From Poseidonibacter ostreae (lineage in GTDB: Bacteria; Campylobacterota; Campylobacteria; Campylobacterales; Arcobacteraceae): DNA of 64,000 nucleotides. The notes beneath the pieces are model-generated. The model was not told where the DNA came from and searched no databases. It saw only the letters and a program-made list of their open reading frames with translations. How positions within the stretch are numbered: the stretch's first letter is position 1; every line of letters begins with the position of its first letter. The stretch spans positions 1-64,000 of the forward strand of contig NZ_WFKJ01000004.1 in assembly GCF_009208075.1 (NCBI RefSeq). The letters are read 5' to 3'. The translations under genes and the position numbers were made by a program. Shown one piece after another: positions 1 through 8,510 of this stretch.

Positions 1-92
1 TAGATAATAAAGCATATTTAAATGCTGCAAATGCATATTCAGATATGTTAAATGCATGTTCTAAGTGTCATGCGATTGTAAGAAAGTGGTAA
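1..92 (+). CDS. C-terminal end of a c-type cytochrome (partial)
   Basis: An open frame enters from the left edge and stops at TAA 90-92, giving 29 visible residues. Near its end is a CSKCH haem c attachment motif (codons 57-71) followed by only six residues. A CxxCH that close to the C-terminus is typical of cytochrome c'-like proteins, where haem sits on the last helix, so a periplasmic haem protein is likely. The start, signal peptide and most of the protein lie outside the window, so the subfamily is inference. A hairpin follows directly. Confidence 0.7.
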   Translation, partial: DNKAYLNAANAYSDMLNACSKCHAIVRKW

Positions 93-96
93 AATA

Positions 97-120
97 AAGA
101 AGAACTCTAAAGTTCTTCTT
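97..120. terminator. Convergent terminator hairpin
   Basis: A 10-bp perfect stem (97-106 with 111-120) with a CTAA loop is followed by T-rich sequence. It lies between the cytochrome gene on the plus strand and rsmE on the minus strand and abuts the rsmE stop, so it can serve both converging genes. Confidence 0.75.
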
Positions 121-792
121 TTATATTAAAATTTTTGAACTAGCACCTATAACTGCTGTTTCACTTCGTAAGATTAAAGAAGAGTCAAATCCTACAATAT
201 TATCTTTATTAAAAGTAAATCTCTCATCACTTGAAAAACCACCCTCACAGCCAATAACTAAAGTTTTAATATCATCTTTTTTTTCATCTACAAAAGTTTT
301 AGAAAAATCTAAAAAATATGTATCTTCATTCTCTTTTACAAACTGTTCTAAACTATCGCAAGTTTCAAGTTTTATAATACTTGATCTTCCACACTGAGAG
401 GAAGAGTTTATAAGTATCTTTTCTAGTTTTTCAATATTAAGTTTAAAATTCTTTTGCGAATATTCACAAAAAATAAATGTAATTTTACTAACACCTAATT
501 CATTTAATGAAGCTAAATATTTCTCAACTGTTTTTGGATCAACTAAACACCAACCTAGGTGTAAATCCTTTTTATTTTCAACTTCTTTTTCTTCACTAGA
601 AATTAATGAAAATATTGCAGATCTTCTAGAAATTGATATTAGTTTATAAAGATAAATTAAATTATCATTTAGGTTTCTAAAATAAATCTCATCATTTATC
701 TTATGGCGTCTAGCTTTTATCAAATATTTATATGTATCTTCACTTATTTCTAAGTTTGAAGCTCCACAATTAATATCATAAGTAAATTGCAT
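121..792 (-). CDS. rsmE: 16S rRNA (uracil-1498-N3)-methyltransferase RsmE
   Basis: This cytoplasmic SPOUT-class methyltransferase modifies U1498 of 16S rRNA with S-adenosylmethionine. The 223-residue protein is close to the family length. The C-terminal knot carries the diagnostic IGCEGGFSSDE (family IGPEGGFS) and LRSETAVIGA (family LRxETA) motifs; the N-terminus matches the PUA-like region in having the RRHKINDEI segment. The ATG overlaps the stop codon of the upstream membrane protein gene by one base (TAATG), so the two are probably translationally coupled. Confidence 0.9.
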   Translation of the reverse strand: MQFTYDINCGASNLEISEDTYKYLIKARRHKINDEIYFRNLNDNLIYLYKLISISRRSAIFSLISSEEKEVENKKDLHLGWCLVDPKTVEKYLASLNELGVSKITFIFCEYSQKNFKLNIEKLEKILINSSSQCGRSSIIKLETCDSLEQFVKENEDTYFLDFSKTFVDEKKDDIKTLVIGCEGGFSSDERFTFNKDNIVGFDSSLILRSETAVIGASSKILI

Positions 793-1196
793 TAAAATAC
801 TTTACTTATAATGTAAATAGATACAATAACTGAAATTTCAATTATATAAATCTTTTTAGCATAAGCATAAAACTCTTTTTGAAGTTCAACTTGCTCAAAC
901 TTAATTACTCTCATTTTTTTATATCTTTTTATTTCAATTACTAATAAAAATATAGAAGCAGGTATCATTAAAAAGATTGTTACACTCATAACATGTGCAT
1001 AAAAAGCAACTATTGCTCCTGTATAAATAACTATTGCGTTTGTTACATGGTATAAAGGTGTCATAGCTCTTAGTCTTTTAGCTAATCTTATGAACTCTTT
1101 TTGTGTTAGTACTGAATATAAATTAAATAACATAATTGCTAGAAAAAAATATATTACATAGACGTGTGTATCGATTGCACTTTGCATTAATTCCAT
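792..1196 (-). CDS. Conserved small integral membrane protein, function unknown
   Basis: A 134-residue protein with four hydrophobic segments (about 12-30, 50-68, 70-88 and 112-132), separated by basic loops rich in Lys and Arg. I recognise no catalytic motif. The segment IYTGAIVAFYAHVMS could place a histidine in the membrane, but that is not enough to call haem binding. It sits directly upstream of rsmE in a two-gene unit and diverges from moeA. Inner-membrane location is inferred from hydropathy; function is unknown. Confidence 0.75.
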   Translation of the reverse strand: MELMQSAIDTHVYVIYFFLAIMLFNLYSVLTQKEFIRLAKRLRAMTPLYHVTNAIVIYTGAIVAFYAHVMSVTIFLMIPASIFLLVIEIKRYKKMRVIKFEQVELQKEFYAYAKKIYIIEISVIVSIYIISKVF

Positions 1197-1227
1197 TATT
1201 GTTTATCTCACTTTTAAAAATTTTCGC

Positions 1228-1233
1228 TATTAT
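1228..1233 (+). promoter_or_regulatory. Candidate -10 element for the moeA-queCDE unit
   Basis: TATTAT preceded by a T-rich stretch lies 48 bp before the moeA ATG, within the 84-bp gap to the divergent gene. Campylobacterota sigma-70 promoters usually show a good -10 and little -35, which fits. No transcript evidence is available. Confidence 0.45.
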
Positions 1234-1280
1234 AGCTAACTTGTCATAAGTTTTTATCTTAAATAAATTAAAGGAATAAA

Positions 1281-2504
1281 ATGGCTATTAGTGTAGATGC
1301 TGCTATAGATATTATTTCAAATATCAAATTAAAATTAAAATTCGAAATTATCGCTATTGAAGAAGCTCAAAATAGAATTTGTGCCCAAGAAGTAATAGCA
1401 ACAAGTTCATTACCAAAATTTGACAATTCTGCAATGGATGGTTATGCAATTATTTATTCTGACAAGAATAATGAGTTAGAAGTAATTGATACAATTTTTG
1501 CAGGTGATGATAATCATACAATTTTAAAAGAAAACACTTGTATTAAAATAATGACAGGTGCTAGAGTTCCCAAAAACACAACAGCAATTATTCCAAAAGA
1601 AGATATACAAACAATTAGTGATAAAAAAATAAAAATATTAGAAAATGTAAAAGAGTTTCAACATATAAGATTTATTGGTGAAGATATAAGATCTGGAGAA
1701 AAATTAATTGATATTGGAGATGAATTAAATTTTGCAAAAATTACACTTCTTGCAAGTCAAGGAATTTCACATATAAAAGTTTATAAAAAACCTAAAATAG
1801 TTGTATTTTCAAGTGGTGAAGAGTTAAAACTTCATTATGAAAAAATTCAAGACCATCAAATATATAATTCAAATACTCCAACTTTATTTGCACGTGTAAA
1901 AGAATTAGGTTGTGATGTAACATTTATTGGACAAGCAAAAGATACAATTGAAGATATAAAAAGATTAGTTCTAAATTCACTTGATGCTGATTTAATTGTT
2001 ACATCAGGAGGTGTTTCTGTTGGAGATGCTGATTTTACAAGAGATGCTTTTAATGAATTAGATTTTGAAACTTTAATTGATGGAATTATGATTAAACCTG
2101 GAAAACCTACAATTTTTGGGAAAATTGATAATACATTTATATTAAATCTTCCAGGAAATCCTTTGGCATCTGCATTAATTTTTGAGCTATTTGGAAAAAT
2201 ATTAATTCAAAAACTATTAGGTTCAAATGAAGTACATCCAGCTTATATAGAAACAAAAATTTCTGAAGATTTTAAAACAAGAAAAGGAAGAATCACAATA
2301 ATCCCAGGAACATTCAATGGAGTATCTTTTTACGTATCCAAAAAAAGGTCGCCTGGAATGGTTTCAATTCTAGCAGATTGTAATAGTTTAATAATATTAG
2401 ATGAAAGTGTAGAATATTTAAAAAAAGATTCAAAAGTAAAAATATTACCAATAAATTGGAAATTCTTTAGTAAAGAAAAAAAGGACTTTTTAAGTAATGA
2501 GTAA
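1281..2504 (+). CDS. moeA: Molybdopterin molybdenumtransferase MoeA
   Basis: MoeA inserts molybdenum (or tungsten) into adenylylated molybdopterin, the last common step of molybdenum cofactor synthesis. The 407 residues match the family length. Visible motifs are NSAMDGYA (about residue 50), the SGGVSVGDADFTRDA region (about 242-256), PGKPTIFGKI (about 273) and LPGNPLASAL (about 290), followed by the C-terminal beta-barrel domain. An AAGGAATAAA ribosome site precedes the ATG. Its end overlaps queC by 8 nt, so the cofactor gene heads an operon with the queuosine-precursor genes. Confidence 0.95.
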   Translation: MAISVDAAIDIISNIKLKLKFEIIAIEEAQNRICAQEVIATSSLPKFDNSAMDGYAIIYSDKNNELEVIDTIFAGDDNHTILKENTCIKIMTGARVPKNTTAIIPKEDIQTISDKKIKILENVKEFQHIRFIGEDIRSGEKLIDIGDELNFAKITLLASQGISHIKVYKKPKIVVFSSGEELKLHYEKIQDHQIYNSNTPTLFARVKELGCDVTFIGQAKDTIEDIKRLVLNSLDADLIVTSGGVSVGDADFTRDAFNELDFETLIDGIMIKPGKPTIFGKIDNTFILNLPGNPLASALIFELFGKILIQKLLGSNEVHPAYIETKISEDFKTRKGRITIIPGTFNGVSFYVSKKRSPGMVSILADCNSLIILDESVEYLKKDSKVKILPINWKFFSKEKKDFLSNE

Positions 2505-3177
2505 CAAAGCAACCAAAAAAGCAATATGTATTTTAAGTGGAGGTATGGATTCAACTTTATCTTCTTATATTGCAAAAAAAGATGGTTATGAAATAATAGC
2601 TGTTCATTTTAATTATGGACAAAGAACAGAACAAAGAGAATTAAAGGCATTTAGAGATATTTGTAGTGACTTAGATATTGTAAATAAATATGAAATTGAT
2701 ATTCCATTTTTTACACAAATTGGAGCATCAGCATTAACAGATGAATCAATTGATGTTCCTGTAGATGGAGTAGAAAGTGGAGTACCAATTACTTATGTAC
2801 CATTTAGAAATGGTATTTTTCTTTCAATAACAGCTGCAATTGCTGAAAAAGAAGAAGCACAAGCTATGTATATTGGTGTTGTTCAAGAAGATAGTTCAGG
2901 ATATCCTGATTGTACAGATGAGTTTATAAGTGATATTACAAAAGCAATCAATCAAGGAACAAAAGAGACTACAAATATTGAGATTATTACTCCTTTAGTG
3001 CATTTAAGTAAACAACAAATTGTTCAATATGCAAAAGAGTTAAATGTGCCTTTGGAGCATACTTGGTCATGTTATAAAGAGAGTGATGAAGCTTGTGGTG
3101 TTTGTGATTCATGTAGACTTAGATTAAATGGATTTAAACTTGCAAATATTAAAGATCCAATTCCATATAAAGTATAA
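2497..3177 (+). CDS. queC: 7-cyano-7-deazaguanine (preQ0) synthase QueC
   Basis: QueC converts 7-carboxy-7-deazaguanine to preQ0 using ATP and ammonia, in the queuosine tRNA pathway. The PP-loop SGGMDST is at residues 14-20. A zinc-binding cluster is seen as C192, C200, C203 and C206 near the C-terminus. Length (226) is normal. It overlaps moeA by 8 nt and is followed 2 nt later by queD and then queE, giving the three preQ0 enzymes in reverse pathway order. Confidence 0.96.
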   Translation: MSNKATKKAICILSGGMDSTLSSYIAKKDGYEIIAVHFNYGQRTEQRELKAFRDICSDLDIVNKYEIDIPFFTQIGASALTDESIDVPVDGVESGVPITYVPFRNGIFLSITAAIAEKEEAQAMYIGVVQEDSSGYPDCTDEFISDITKAINQGTKETTNIEIITPLVHLSKQQIVQYAKELNVPLEHTWSCYKESDEACGVCDSCRLRLNGFKLANIKDPIPYKV

Positions 3178-3179
3178 AA

Positions 3180-3713
3180 ATGCATTGGAAAATATCAAAA
3201 GAATTCGATTTTTGTTATGGACATAGAGTTTGGTCTCAGACTTTAAATCCTGAGTTTTCACTAGATTCTTGTTTAAAGTGTAGACATTTACATGGACATC
3301 AAGGAAAAATATTAGTTTATTTAGAAGCTGATGAATTAAAAGATGGAATGGTTACAGATTTTAAACACCTAAATTGGTTTAAAGCTTTTATAGATGATGT
3401 TCTAGATCACAAATTTATTTTAGATATAAATGACCCTTTATTTCAAACTCTAATTCCAAATGTGCAAAAAGATGAGTTAATTCCTTTTGAAGAAGGTTAC
3501 TCAATTATTAACTTAACTAAGTTTTCAAATGAAGCTATACATTTAAAAGAACTTTATGAGGGATATATAATTGTTGATTTTATTCCAACAAGTGAAAACT
3601 TATCTGCATGGTTTTTAAAAATTGTTCAAAAAAAGATGAATAAATTAAATGTAAAAGTTTCTCATATAGAGTTTTTAGAAACACCAAAGAGTAAAAGTAC
3701 TTTTTATGCTTGA
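3180..3713 (+). CDS. queD: 6-carboxy-5,6,7,8-tetrahydropterin synthase QueD
   Basis: QueD makes 6-carboxytetrahydropterin from dihydroneopterin triphosphate, feeding QueE. Zinc ligands are visible as H15 (FCYGHR) and H38 and H40 of the CRHLHGH motif; C34 of CxxxHGH is the catalytic cysteine that separates QueD from mammalian-type PTPS. At 177 residues it is longer than E. coli QueD (about 120), with extra sequence in the middle (about 95-125), as in other Campylobacterota by recollection. It overlaps queE by 8 nt. Confidence 0.93.
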   Translation: MHWKISKEFDFCYGHRVWSQTLNPEFSLDSCLKCRHLHGHQGKILVYLEADELKDGMVTDFKHLNWFKAFIDDVLDHKFILDINDPLFQTLIPNVQKDELIPFEEGYSIINLTKFSNEAIHLKELYEGYIIVDFIPTSENLSAWFLKIVQKKMNKLNVKVSHIEFLETPKSKSTFYA

Positions 3714-4470
3714 GATAAATGAGATATTTGGACCAACTATTCAAGGTGAGGGAAAACTTGTAGGTACTCCATCTGTTTTTATTCGTTTTGGAAAATGCAA
3801 TTTTAACTGTGTTGGTTTTAATGTTGAATATGAAACTCCAAGTGGAGTTAAAAAATGTGGATGCGATTCATTTTATGCAGTTGATAAAGAGTTTAAAAAT
3901 TCATGGACAAACTACAAATCTTATGAAGAGATAGTAAAAGAAGTTGATGATTTAACAAAACAATCTTCAAGTGTTTATAAAATGGATATTGTAATAACTG
4001 GCGGTGAACCACTATTATATTGGAATAAAGAAGAGTTTCAAAAACTATTAAAACACTATATAAAAGCTGGACATCAAGTAACTATTGAAACAAATGCATC
4101 TTTAAATCTCAATTTTGAAGAAGAGTATCAAAAAGAAATTATCTTTTCAATGAGTGTGAAACTTAGTAATTCACTAGAATCATTGAAAAAAAGAGTGAAT
4201 TATGAAACTCTAAATAAAATTTTAACAAACACTTCAAACTCATATTTAAAATTCGTAATAAATAAAGATTTATTACATGAAGTAAAAAAAGAGATAGAAG
4301 AAATTCTATCAAATATCCCAAAAGTTGAAGTATATTTAATGCCTTTAGGTGACACAGCACAAAGTATAAATGAAAATTGCGAAGACGTGATTCAAATGGC
4401 AATTGATTATGGATATAAATATTGTGATAGATTACATATACGAGTTTGGGATAATAAAAGGGGCGTATAG
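3706..4470 (+). CDS. queE: 7-carboxy-7-deazaguanine synthase QueE (atypical cysteine motif)
   Basis: This radical SAM enzyme contracts 6-carboxytetrahydropterin to 7-carboxy-7-deazaguanine. The N-terminus EIFGPTIQGEGKLVGTPSVF is classic QueE, and VITGGEPLL is the SAM-binding GGE motif. The iron-sulphur motif is not the usual CxxxCxxC: the cysteines are C31, C35, C51 and C53, with 15 residues between the second and third. Elongated cluster motifs are known in some QueE proteins (Burkholderia multivorans CX14CX2C), so it is probably active. It ends the moeA-queCDE unit. Confidence 0.92.
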   Translation: MLEINEIFGPTIQGEGKLVGTPSVFIRFGKCNFNCVGFNVEYETPSGVKKCGCDSFYAVDKEFKNSWTNYKSYEEIVKEVDDLTKQSSSVYKMDIVITGGEPLLYWNKEEFQKLLKHYIKAGHQVTIETNASLNLNFEEEYQKEIIFSMSVKLSNSLESLKKRVNYETLNKILTNTSNSYLKFVINKDLLHEVKKEIEEILSNIPKVEVYLMPLGDTAQSINENCEDVIQMAIDYGYKYCDRLHIRVWDNKRGV

Positions 4471-4471
4471 A

Positions 4472-4477
4472 TATAAT
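4472..4477 (+). promoter_or_regulatory. Candidate -10 element before fabG
   Basis: TATAAT directly follows the queE stop, 54 bp upstream of the fabG ATG. It would allow fabG to be transcribed separately from the queE unit. No clear -35 is visible. Confidence 0.45.
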
Positions 4478-4531
4478 ATGCAATTATTTAAGAATAATCT
4501 TACAACAATCAAATTTTAATAAAGGATAAAA

Positions 4532-5275
4532 ATGAATTTTACAGGTTCAAACGTATTAGTAACTGGTGCAAGTAGAGGAATTGGTGCACAAATTGCTAAA
4601 ACATTAGCATCATACGGATTAAAAGTATGGATAAATTATAGAAGTGGAGCACAAGCTGCTGAAGAAATTCAAAAAGAGATTGAAGCCTCTGGTGGAAAAG
4701 CTGCAATAATTAAAGCTGATGTTACAAGTGAAGAAGAGTTTGTAGCCGCAATTAAAACTATTGTTGATGCAGATGGAGAATTATCTTATTTAGTTAATAA
4801 TGCAGGAATTACAAAAGACAAATTAGCATTAAGAATGTCTGTTGATGATTTTAATGATGTAATATCTGCAAACTTAACATCTACATTTATTGGATGTAAA
4901 GCTTCTTTAAAATTTATGGGTAAGAAAAAATTTGGTTCTATTGTAAATATTTCTTCAATAGTTGGAGAAATGGGAAATCCTGGTCAAACAAATTATGCTG
5001 CATCTAAAGGTGGAGTTAATGCTATGACTAAGGCGTTTGCAAAAGAAGCAGCAGCAAGAGGTATTAGATATAACGCTGTAACACCTGGTTTTATTCAAAC
5101 TGATATGACACATGAATTAAAAGATGAAGTTAAAGCTGAATATGAAAAGAATATTCCTTTATCAAGATTTGGTCAAGCGAGTGAAATTGCTGATGCGGTA
5201 GCTTTCCTTTTAAGTGATCATTCATCTTATATTACAGGTGAAATTTTAAAAGTTAATGGTGGATTATACGTATAA
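4532..5275 (+). CDS. fabG: 3-oxoacyl-[acyl-carrier-protein] reductase FabG
   Basis: FabG reduces beta-ketoacyl-ACP with NADPH in type II fatty acid synthesis. This short-chain dehydrogenase has the TGASRGIG cofactor loop at residues 11-18, the NNAG motif, an upstream serine (NISSIVG) and the YAASK catalytic Tyr/Lys pair. The C-terminus (SSYITGEILKVNGGLYV) is the standard FabG ending. At 247 residues it is full length. It is followed by acpP, fabF and accA, supporting the fatty acid role over a generic SDR. Confidence 0.95.
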   Translation: MNFTGSNVLVTGASRGIGAQIAKTLASYGLKVWINYRSGAQAAEEIQKEIEASGGKAAIIKADVTSEEEFVAAIKTIVDADGELSYLVNNAGITKDKLALRMSVDDFNDVISANLTSTFIGCKASLKFMGKKKFGSIVNISSIVGEMGNPGQTNYAASKGGVNAMTKAFAKEAAARGIRYNAVTPGFIQTDMTHELKDEVKAEYEKNIPLSRFGQASEIADAVAFLLSDHSSYITGEILKVNGGLYV

Positions 5276-5333
5276 TCAAAATCACGTTTTAAAAAAAATT
5301 ATAATTTAAAAGACTTTTTAAAATCTTTTTTGT

Positions 5334-5339
5334 TATAAT
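5334..5339 (+). promoter_or_regulatory. Extended -10 promoter of acpP
   Basis: TGTTATAAT is a perfect extended -10 (TGnTATAAT), 31 bp before the acpP ATG and about where a promoter for this usually very highly expressed gene should be. Confidence 0.6.
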
Positions 5340-5369
5340 ACTAAGACAATTTTATAAAAGGATTTAAAT

Positions 5370-5600
5370 ATGGCATTATTAGAAGATGTAATAGAAGTTG
5401 TAGTTGAGCAATTAGATTGTGATGCGGCAGAAGTAAAAGAAGATTCAAAGTTCATTGAAGACTTAGGTGCAGATTCACTTGACGTAGTTGAGTTAGTTAT
5501 GGCTTTAGAAGAAAAATTTGATATCGAAATTCCTGATGAAGATGCAGAAGGTATTTTAACAGTATCAGATGCTTTAAAATACATCGAAAATAACGCGTAA
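5370..5600 (+). CDS. acpP: Acyl carrier protein AcpP
   Basis: The 76-residue acidic protein carries growing acyl chains on a phosphopantetheine attached to S36 of the GADSLD motif. Length and helix pattern match E. coli AcpP. It has its own strong extended -10 promoter and its own hairpin terminator, as expected for one of the most abundant cell proteins, and lies between fabG and fabF. Confidence 0.98.
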   Translation: MALLEDVIEVVVEQLDCDAAEVKEDSKFIEDLGADSLDVVELVMALEEKFDIEIPDEDAEGILTVSDALKYIENNA

Positions 5601-5613
5601 TTTTAACGCTAAT

Positions 5614-5645
5614 AAATAGAAAGCTAGTTTACTAGTTTTCTATTT
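5614..5645 (+). terminator. Terminator after acpP
   Basis: Stem 5614-5622 with 5637-5645, continued through G-T and four further pairs to a TTTA loop, followed by a short T run. It lies 14 nt after the acpP stop and would make acpP largely monocistronic. Confidence 0.7.
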
Positions 5646-5722
5646 TTAATTTTAATTATTGAATTTTTTAATATAAGAATTGAATAATTTGAATAAATAA
5701 ATAATTAGACGGAGTATATTTC

Positions 5723-6979
5723 ATGAAAAGAGTAGTAATAACAGGATTAGGGACTATTAACTCAATAGGACATAATGTTGAAGATTCATTTAAAGCTGTA
5801 GTTGACGGTGTTTGTGGAATTGATACTATCACACTATTTGACATTAGTGAATTTCCTGTAAAAATTGCAGGAGAAGTAAAAGATTTCGATCCAGCAACAG
5901 TAATGGACAAAAAAGAAGTTAAAAAAGCTGATAGATTTATTCAATTAGGTATAAAAGCAGCACATGAAGCAATGCATGATTGTGGATTAGCAGGTGAAGA
6001 TGGAAAAGTTGATACAAGTATTGGTGATAGATTTGGAATTATTTCTGCATCTGGAATTGGTGGATTATCAACAATTGAAAAAAACTCTGTTGTATGTGCA
6101 AATAGAGGTCCAAAAAGAATATCTCCATTCTTTATACCTTCATCTTTAGTAAACATGTTAAGTGGTTTTATATCAATTGCTCATGGTTTAAAAGGTCCTT
6201 CTTTATCTCATGTAACAGCTTGTGCAGCTTCAACTCATGCATTAAATGATGCAGTTAAAACGATTGCAACAAATGGTGCTGATAAAATTTTAGTTGTAGG
6301 TGCTGAAAGTGCTATATGTGGTGCTGGGATGGGTGGTTTTGCTGCTATGAAAGCATTATCAACAAGAAACGATGACCCAAAAACTGCTTCAAGACCATTT
6401 GATACTAATAGAGATGGCTTTGTAATGGGTGAAGGTGCTGGAGCATTAGTTGTTGAAACTTTAGATTCTGCACTTGAAAGAGGAGCTAAAATCTATTGTG
6501 AAATTATTGGATTTGGTGAATCTGGTGATGCAAACCATATTACTGCACCTGTTATGGATGGTCCACTAAGATCTATGAAAGCAGCACTTGCAATGGCAAC
6601 AGCTCACTTAGGTGAAGATGTTAAAATTGATTATATTAATTCTCATGGAACATCAACACCAGTTGGAGATGTAAATGAATCTAAAGCTATTGCTGAATTA
6701 TTTGATGGTGCACAAAATTGTCCACCAGTAACTTCAACAAAAGGTCAAATTGGACATTGTTTAGGCGCTGCTGGTGCTATTGAAGCAATTTTTGCTATTA
6801 AAGCCTTAAATGAAGGAATTATTCCTCCAACAATTAATATTGAAAATCAAGATCCAGAATGTCCATTAGACTATGTTCCAAATAATGCAAGAAAAGTAGA
6901 TTTAACTACAGTTATGAGTAATAACTTTGGATTTGGTGGAACTAATGGTTCTGTAATTTTCAAAAAATTTGAAGCATAA
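5723..6979 (+). CDS. fabF: 3-oxoacyl-[acyl-carrier-protein] synthase II FabF
   Basis: FabF condenses malonyl-ACP with acyl-ACP in chain elongation. The 418-residue thiolase-fold enzyme shows the active-site cysteine in VTACAASTHAL (about residue 170) and both catalytic histidines, in NSHGTSTPVGD and GHCLGAAGA, with the glycine-rich NNFGFGGTNGS near the end. The ribosome site CGGAG lies 9 nt before the ATG. It sits between acpP and accA. Confidence 0.96.
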   Translation: MKRVVITGLGTINSIGHNVEDSFKAVVDGVCGIDTITLFDISEFPVKIAGEVKDFDPATVMDKKEVKKADRFIQLGIKAAHEAMHDCGLAGEDGKVDTSIGDRFGIISASGIGGLSTIEKNSVVCANRGPKRISPFFIPSSLVNMLSGFISIAHGLKGPSLSHVTACAASTHALNDAVKTIATNGADKILVVGAESAICGAGMGGFAAMKALSTRNDDPKTASRPFDTNRDGFVMGEGAGALVVETLDSALERGAKIYCEIIGFGESGDANHITAPVMDGPLRSMKAALAMATAHLGEDVKIDYINSHGTSTPVGDVNESKAIAELFDGAQNCPPVTSTKGQIGHCLGAAGAIEAIFAIKALNEGIIPPTINIENQDPECPLDYVPNNARKVDLTTVMSNNFGFGGTNGSVIFKKFEA

Positions 6980-7000
6980 AAATAAAATATAATTGAATTT

Positions 7001-7034
7001 AAAAAGAGTTAGTTAATACTAGCTCTTTTTTTTT
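7001..7034 (+). terminator. Rho-independent terminator after fabF
   Basis: A 13-bp stem (7001-7013 with 7018-7030) with a TAAT loop runs into a T tract to 7034. It ends the fabF transcript shortly before accA, whose start is only 18 nt further on, so some read-through or a promoter within the hairpin region must supply accA. Confidence 0.8.
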
Positions 7035-7051
7035 AATATAAAGGGGAAAAC

Positions 7052-7993
7052 TTGGCAACTTACTTAGAATTTGAAGATAAAATTAAAAAGATAGAAGAAG
7101 ATATCATAGTTGCAAGAACTAAAGCAGACGAACATGCTGTAGAAATCTTAGAAAAAAAACTTGAAAAAGAAGTTGAAAAAACTTTTAAAAATTTAAGTGA
7201 TTATCAAAAACTTCAATTAGCAAGACATCCAGATCGTCCTTATGCTATGGATTATATTTCTGGCTTATTAACTGACGCTTACGAAATTCATGGAGATAGA
7301 CACTATGTAGATGATAAAGCTATTGTTTGTTTTCTTGGATATATAGGTGAACAAAAAGTTATGGTTATTGGTGAACAAAAAGGAAGAGGAACTAAAGATA
7401 AGTTATATAGAAACTTTGGTATGCCACAACCTGAGGGTTATAGAAAAGCTTTAAGAGCTGCTAGAATGGCAGAAAAGTTCCAAATTCCTATTCTTATGTT
7501 AGTTGACACTCCAGGTGCATACCCAGGATTAGGAGCTGAAGAGCGAAATCAATCTGAAGCAATTGCTAAAAACTTATATGAGTTTGCAGATTTAACAACA
7601 CCTACAGTATCAATTGTAATTGGTGAAGGTGGTTCAGGTGGAGCACTAGCAATTTCAGTTGCAGATAAATTAGCAATGATGAGATATTCAGTTTATGCAG
7701 TAATTTCACCTGAGGGTTGTTCTGCTATTTTATGGAATGATCCTACAAAAGTTGAAACAGCAGCAAATGCATTAAGAATCACTTCTGATAATTTAAAAGA
7801 ATTAAACTTAGTTGATGATGTTATTAATGAACCTTTAATTGGTGCACATAGACAAAAAGATGAAGCTATTAGAGCTTTAGGTGAATATTTTATTACTTCA
7901 GTTAATGAATTAAAACAATTAACACCAGCACAAAGATACCAAAAGAAATATGAAAAAATTATGGCTTTAGGATCTTTTCAAGAAGGAAAATAA
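7052..7993 (+). CDS. accA: Acetyl-CoA carboxylase carboxyltransferase subunit alpha AccA
   Basis: AccA with AccD transfers the carboxyl group from carboxybiotin to acetyl-CoA, making malonyl-CoA. The start is TTG at 7052, chosen because AGGGG lies 8 nt upstream and the N-terminus ([17 protein letters not shown]) aligns with family starts. The core has [33 protein letters not shown] and [11 protein letters not shown], all typical of AccA. At 313 residues it is full length. accD is not in the window. Confidence 0.96.
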   Translation: MATYLEFEDKIKKIEEDIIVARTKADEHAVEILEKKLEKEVEKTFKNLSDYQKLQLARHPDRPYAMDYISGLLTDAYEIHGDRHYVDDKAIVCFLGYIGEQKVMVIGEQKGRGTKDKLYRNFGMPQPEGYRKALRAARMAEKFQIPILMLVDTPGAYPGLGAEERNQSEAIAKNLYEFADLTTPTVSIVIGEGGSGGALAISVADKLAMMRYSVYAVISPEGCSAILWNDPTKVETAANALRITSDNLKELNLVDDVINEPLIGAHRQKDEAIRALGEYFITSVNELKQLTPAQRYQKKYEKIMALGSFQEGK

Positions 7994-8006
7994 ATCCTTA
8001 TAACTT

Positions 8007-8033
8007 AAACTTGTAGTATAAAACTACAAGTTT
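8007..8033. terminator. Convergent terminator between accA and hinT
   Basis: An 11-bp perfect stem (8007-8017 with 8023-8033) with an ATAAA loop lies in the 55-bp gap between the converging genes. T-rich flanks are short on the plus strand. Confidence 0.65.
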
Positions 8034-8048
8034 ATTAGTAGATTTTTA

Positions 8049-8378
8049 CTATCTAACTAATCGCCCTACTGGCTCTCCACCTAATAAATGAAAATGTAAA
8101 TGATGAACCTCTTGTCCTCCATCATCTCCAATATTTGTAATTAATCTATAACCACTTTTTCTAATCTCTAATTTTGAAGCAACTTTATGAATAAAACTAG
8201 TCATATTTGCCATTATTTTTGGAGGAATTACATCAAATGAATCATAATGTTCTTTTGGAATAATTAAAACATGGATTTTTCTAGAAGGATTTATATCATT
8301 GAATGCTAAGAAGTCTTCATCTTCTAATATAGTTTGATTTGGTATTTCACCTTTTACAATTTTACAAAATATACACAT
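8049..8378 (-). CDS. Histidine triad (HIT) nucleotide-binding protein, HinT-like
   Basis: A 109-residue cytoplasmic HIT protein. The triad is HHLHFHLLGG near the C-terminus, and the N-terminus CIFCKIVKGEIP carries the Cys pair seen in many HinT proteins. Members hydrolyse purine nucleoside phosphoramidates and aminoacyl-AMP. It is a single gene, convergent with accA and divergent from pheS. The biological substrate is not evident. Confidence 0.92.
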   Translation of the reverse strand: MCIFCKIVKGEIPNQTILEDEDFLAFNDINPSRKIHVLIIPKEHYDSFDVIPPKIMANMTSFIHKVASKLEIRKSGYRLITNIGDDGGQEVHHLHFHLLGGEPVGRLVR

Positions 8379-8510
8379 TGTTTTTCCTTGAATTTGAATA
8401 GTAAATAATTATAACCAAACTCTAATAAATCTTTAAGTATAATCGCAAGAATATAGAAATAGAACAATTCAAATAATTATATATTGTTCTTAAAAAAATA
8501 GGAGATGTAA

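Noticed and set aside
8461-8490. Hairpin AGAACAAT/ATTGTTCT before pheS as an attenuator
   Set aside because: No leader peptide with Phe codons and no T tract; the 14-nt loop and AT-rich stem make it weak.
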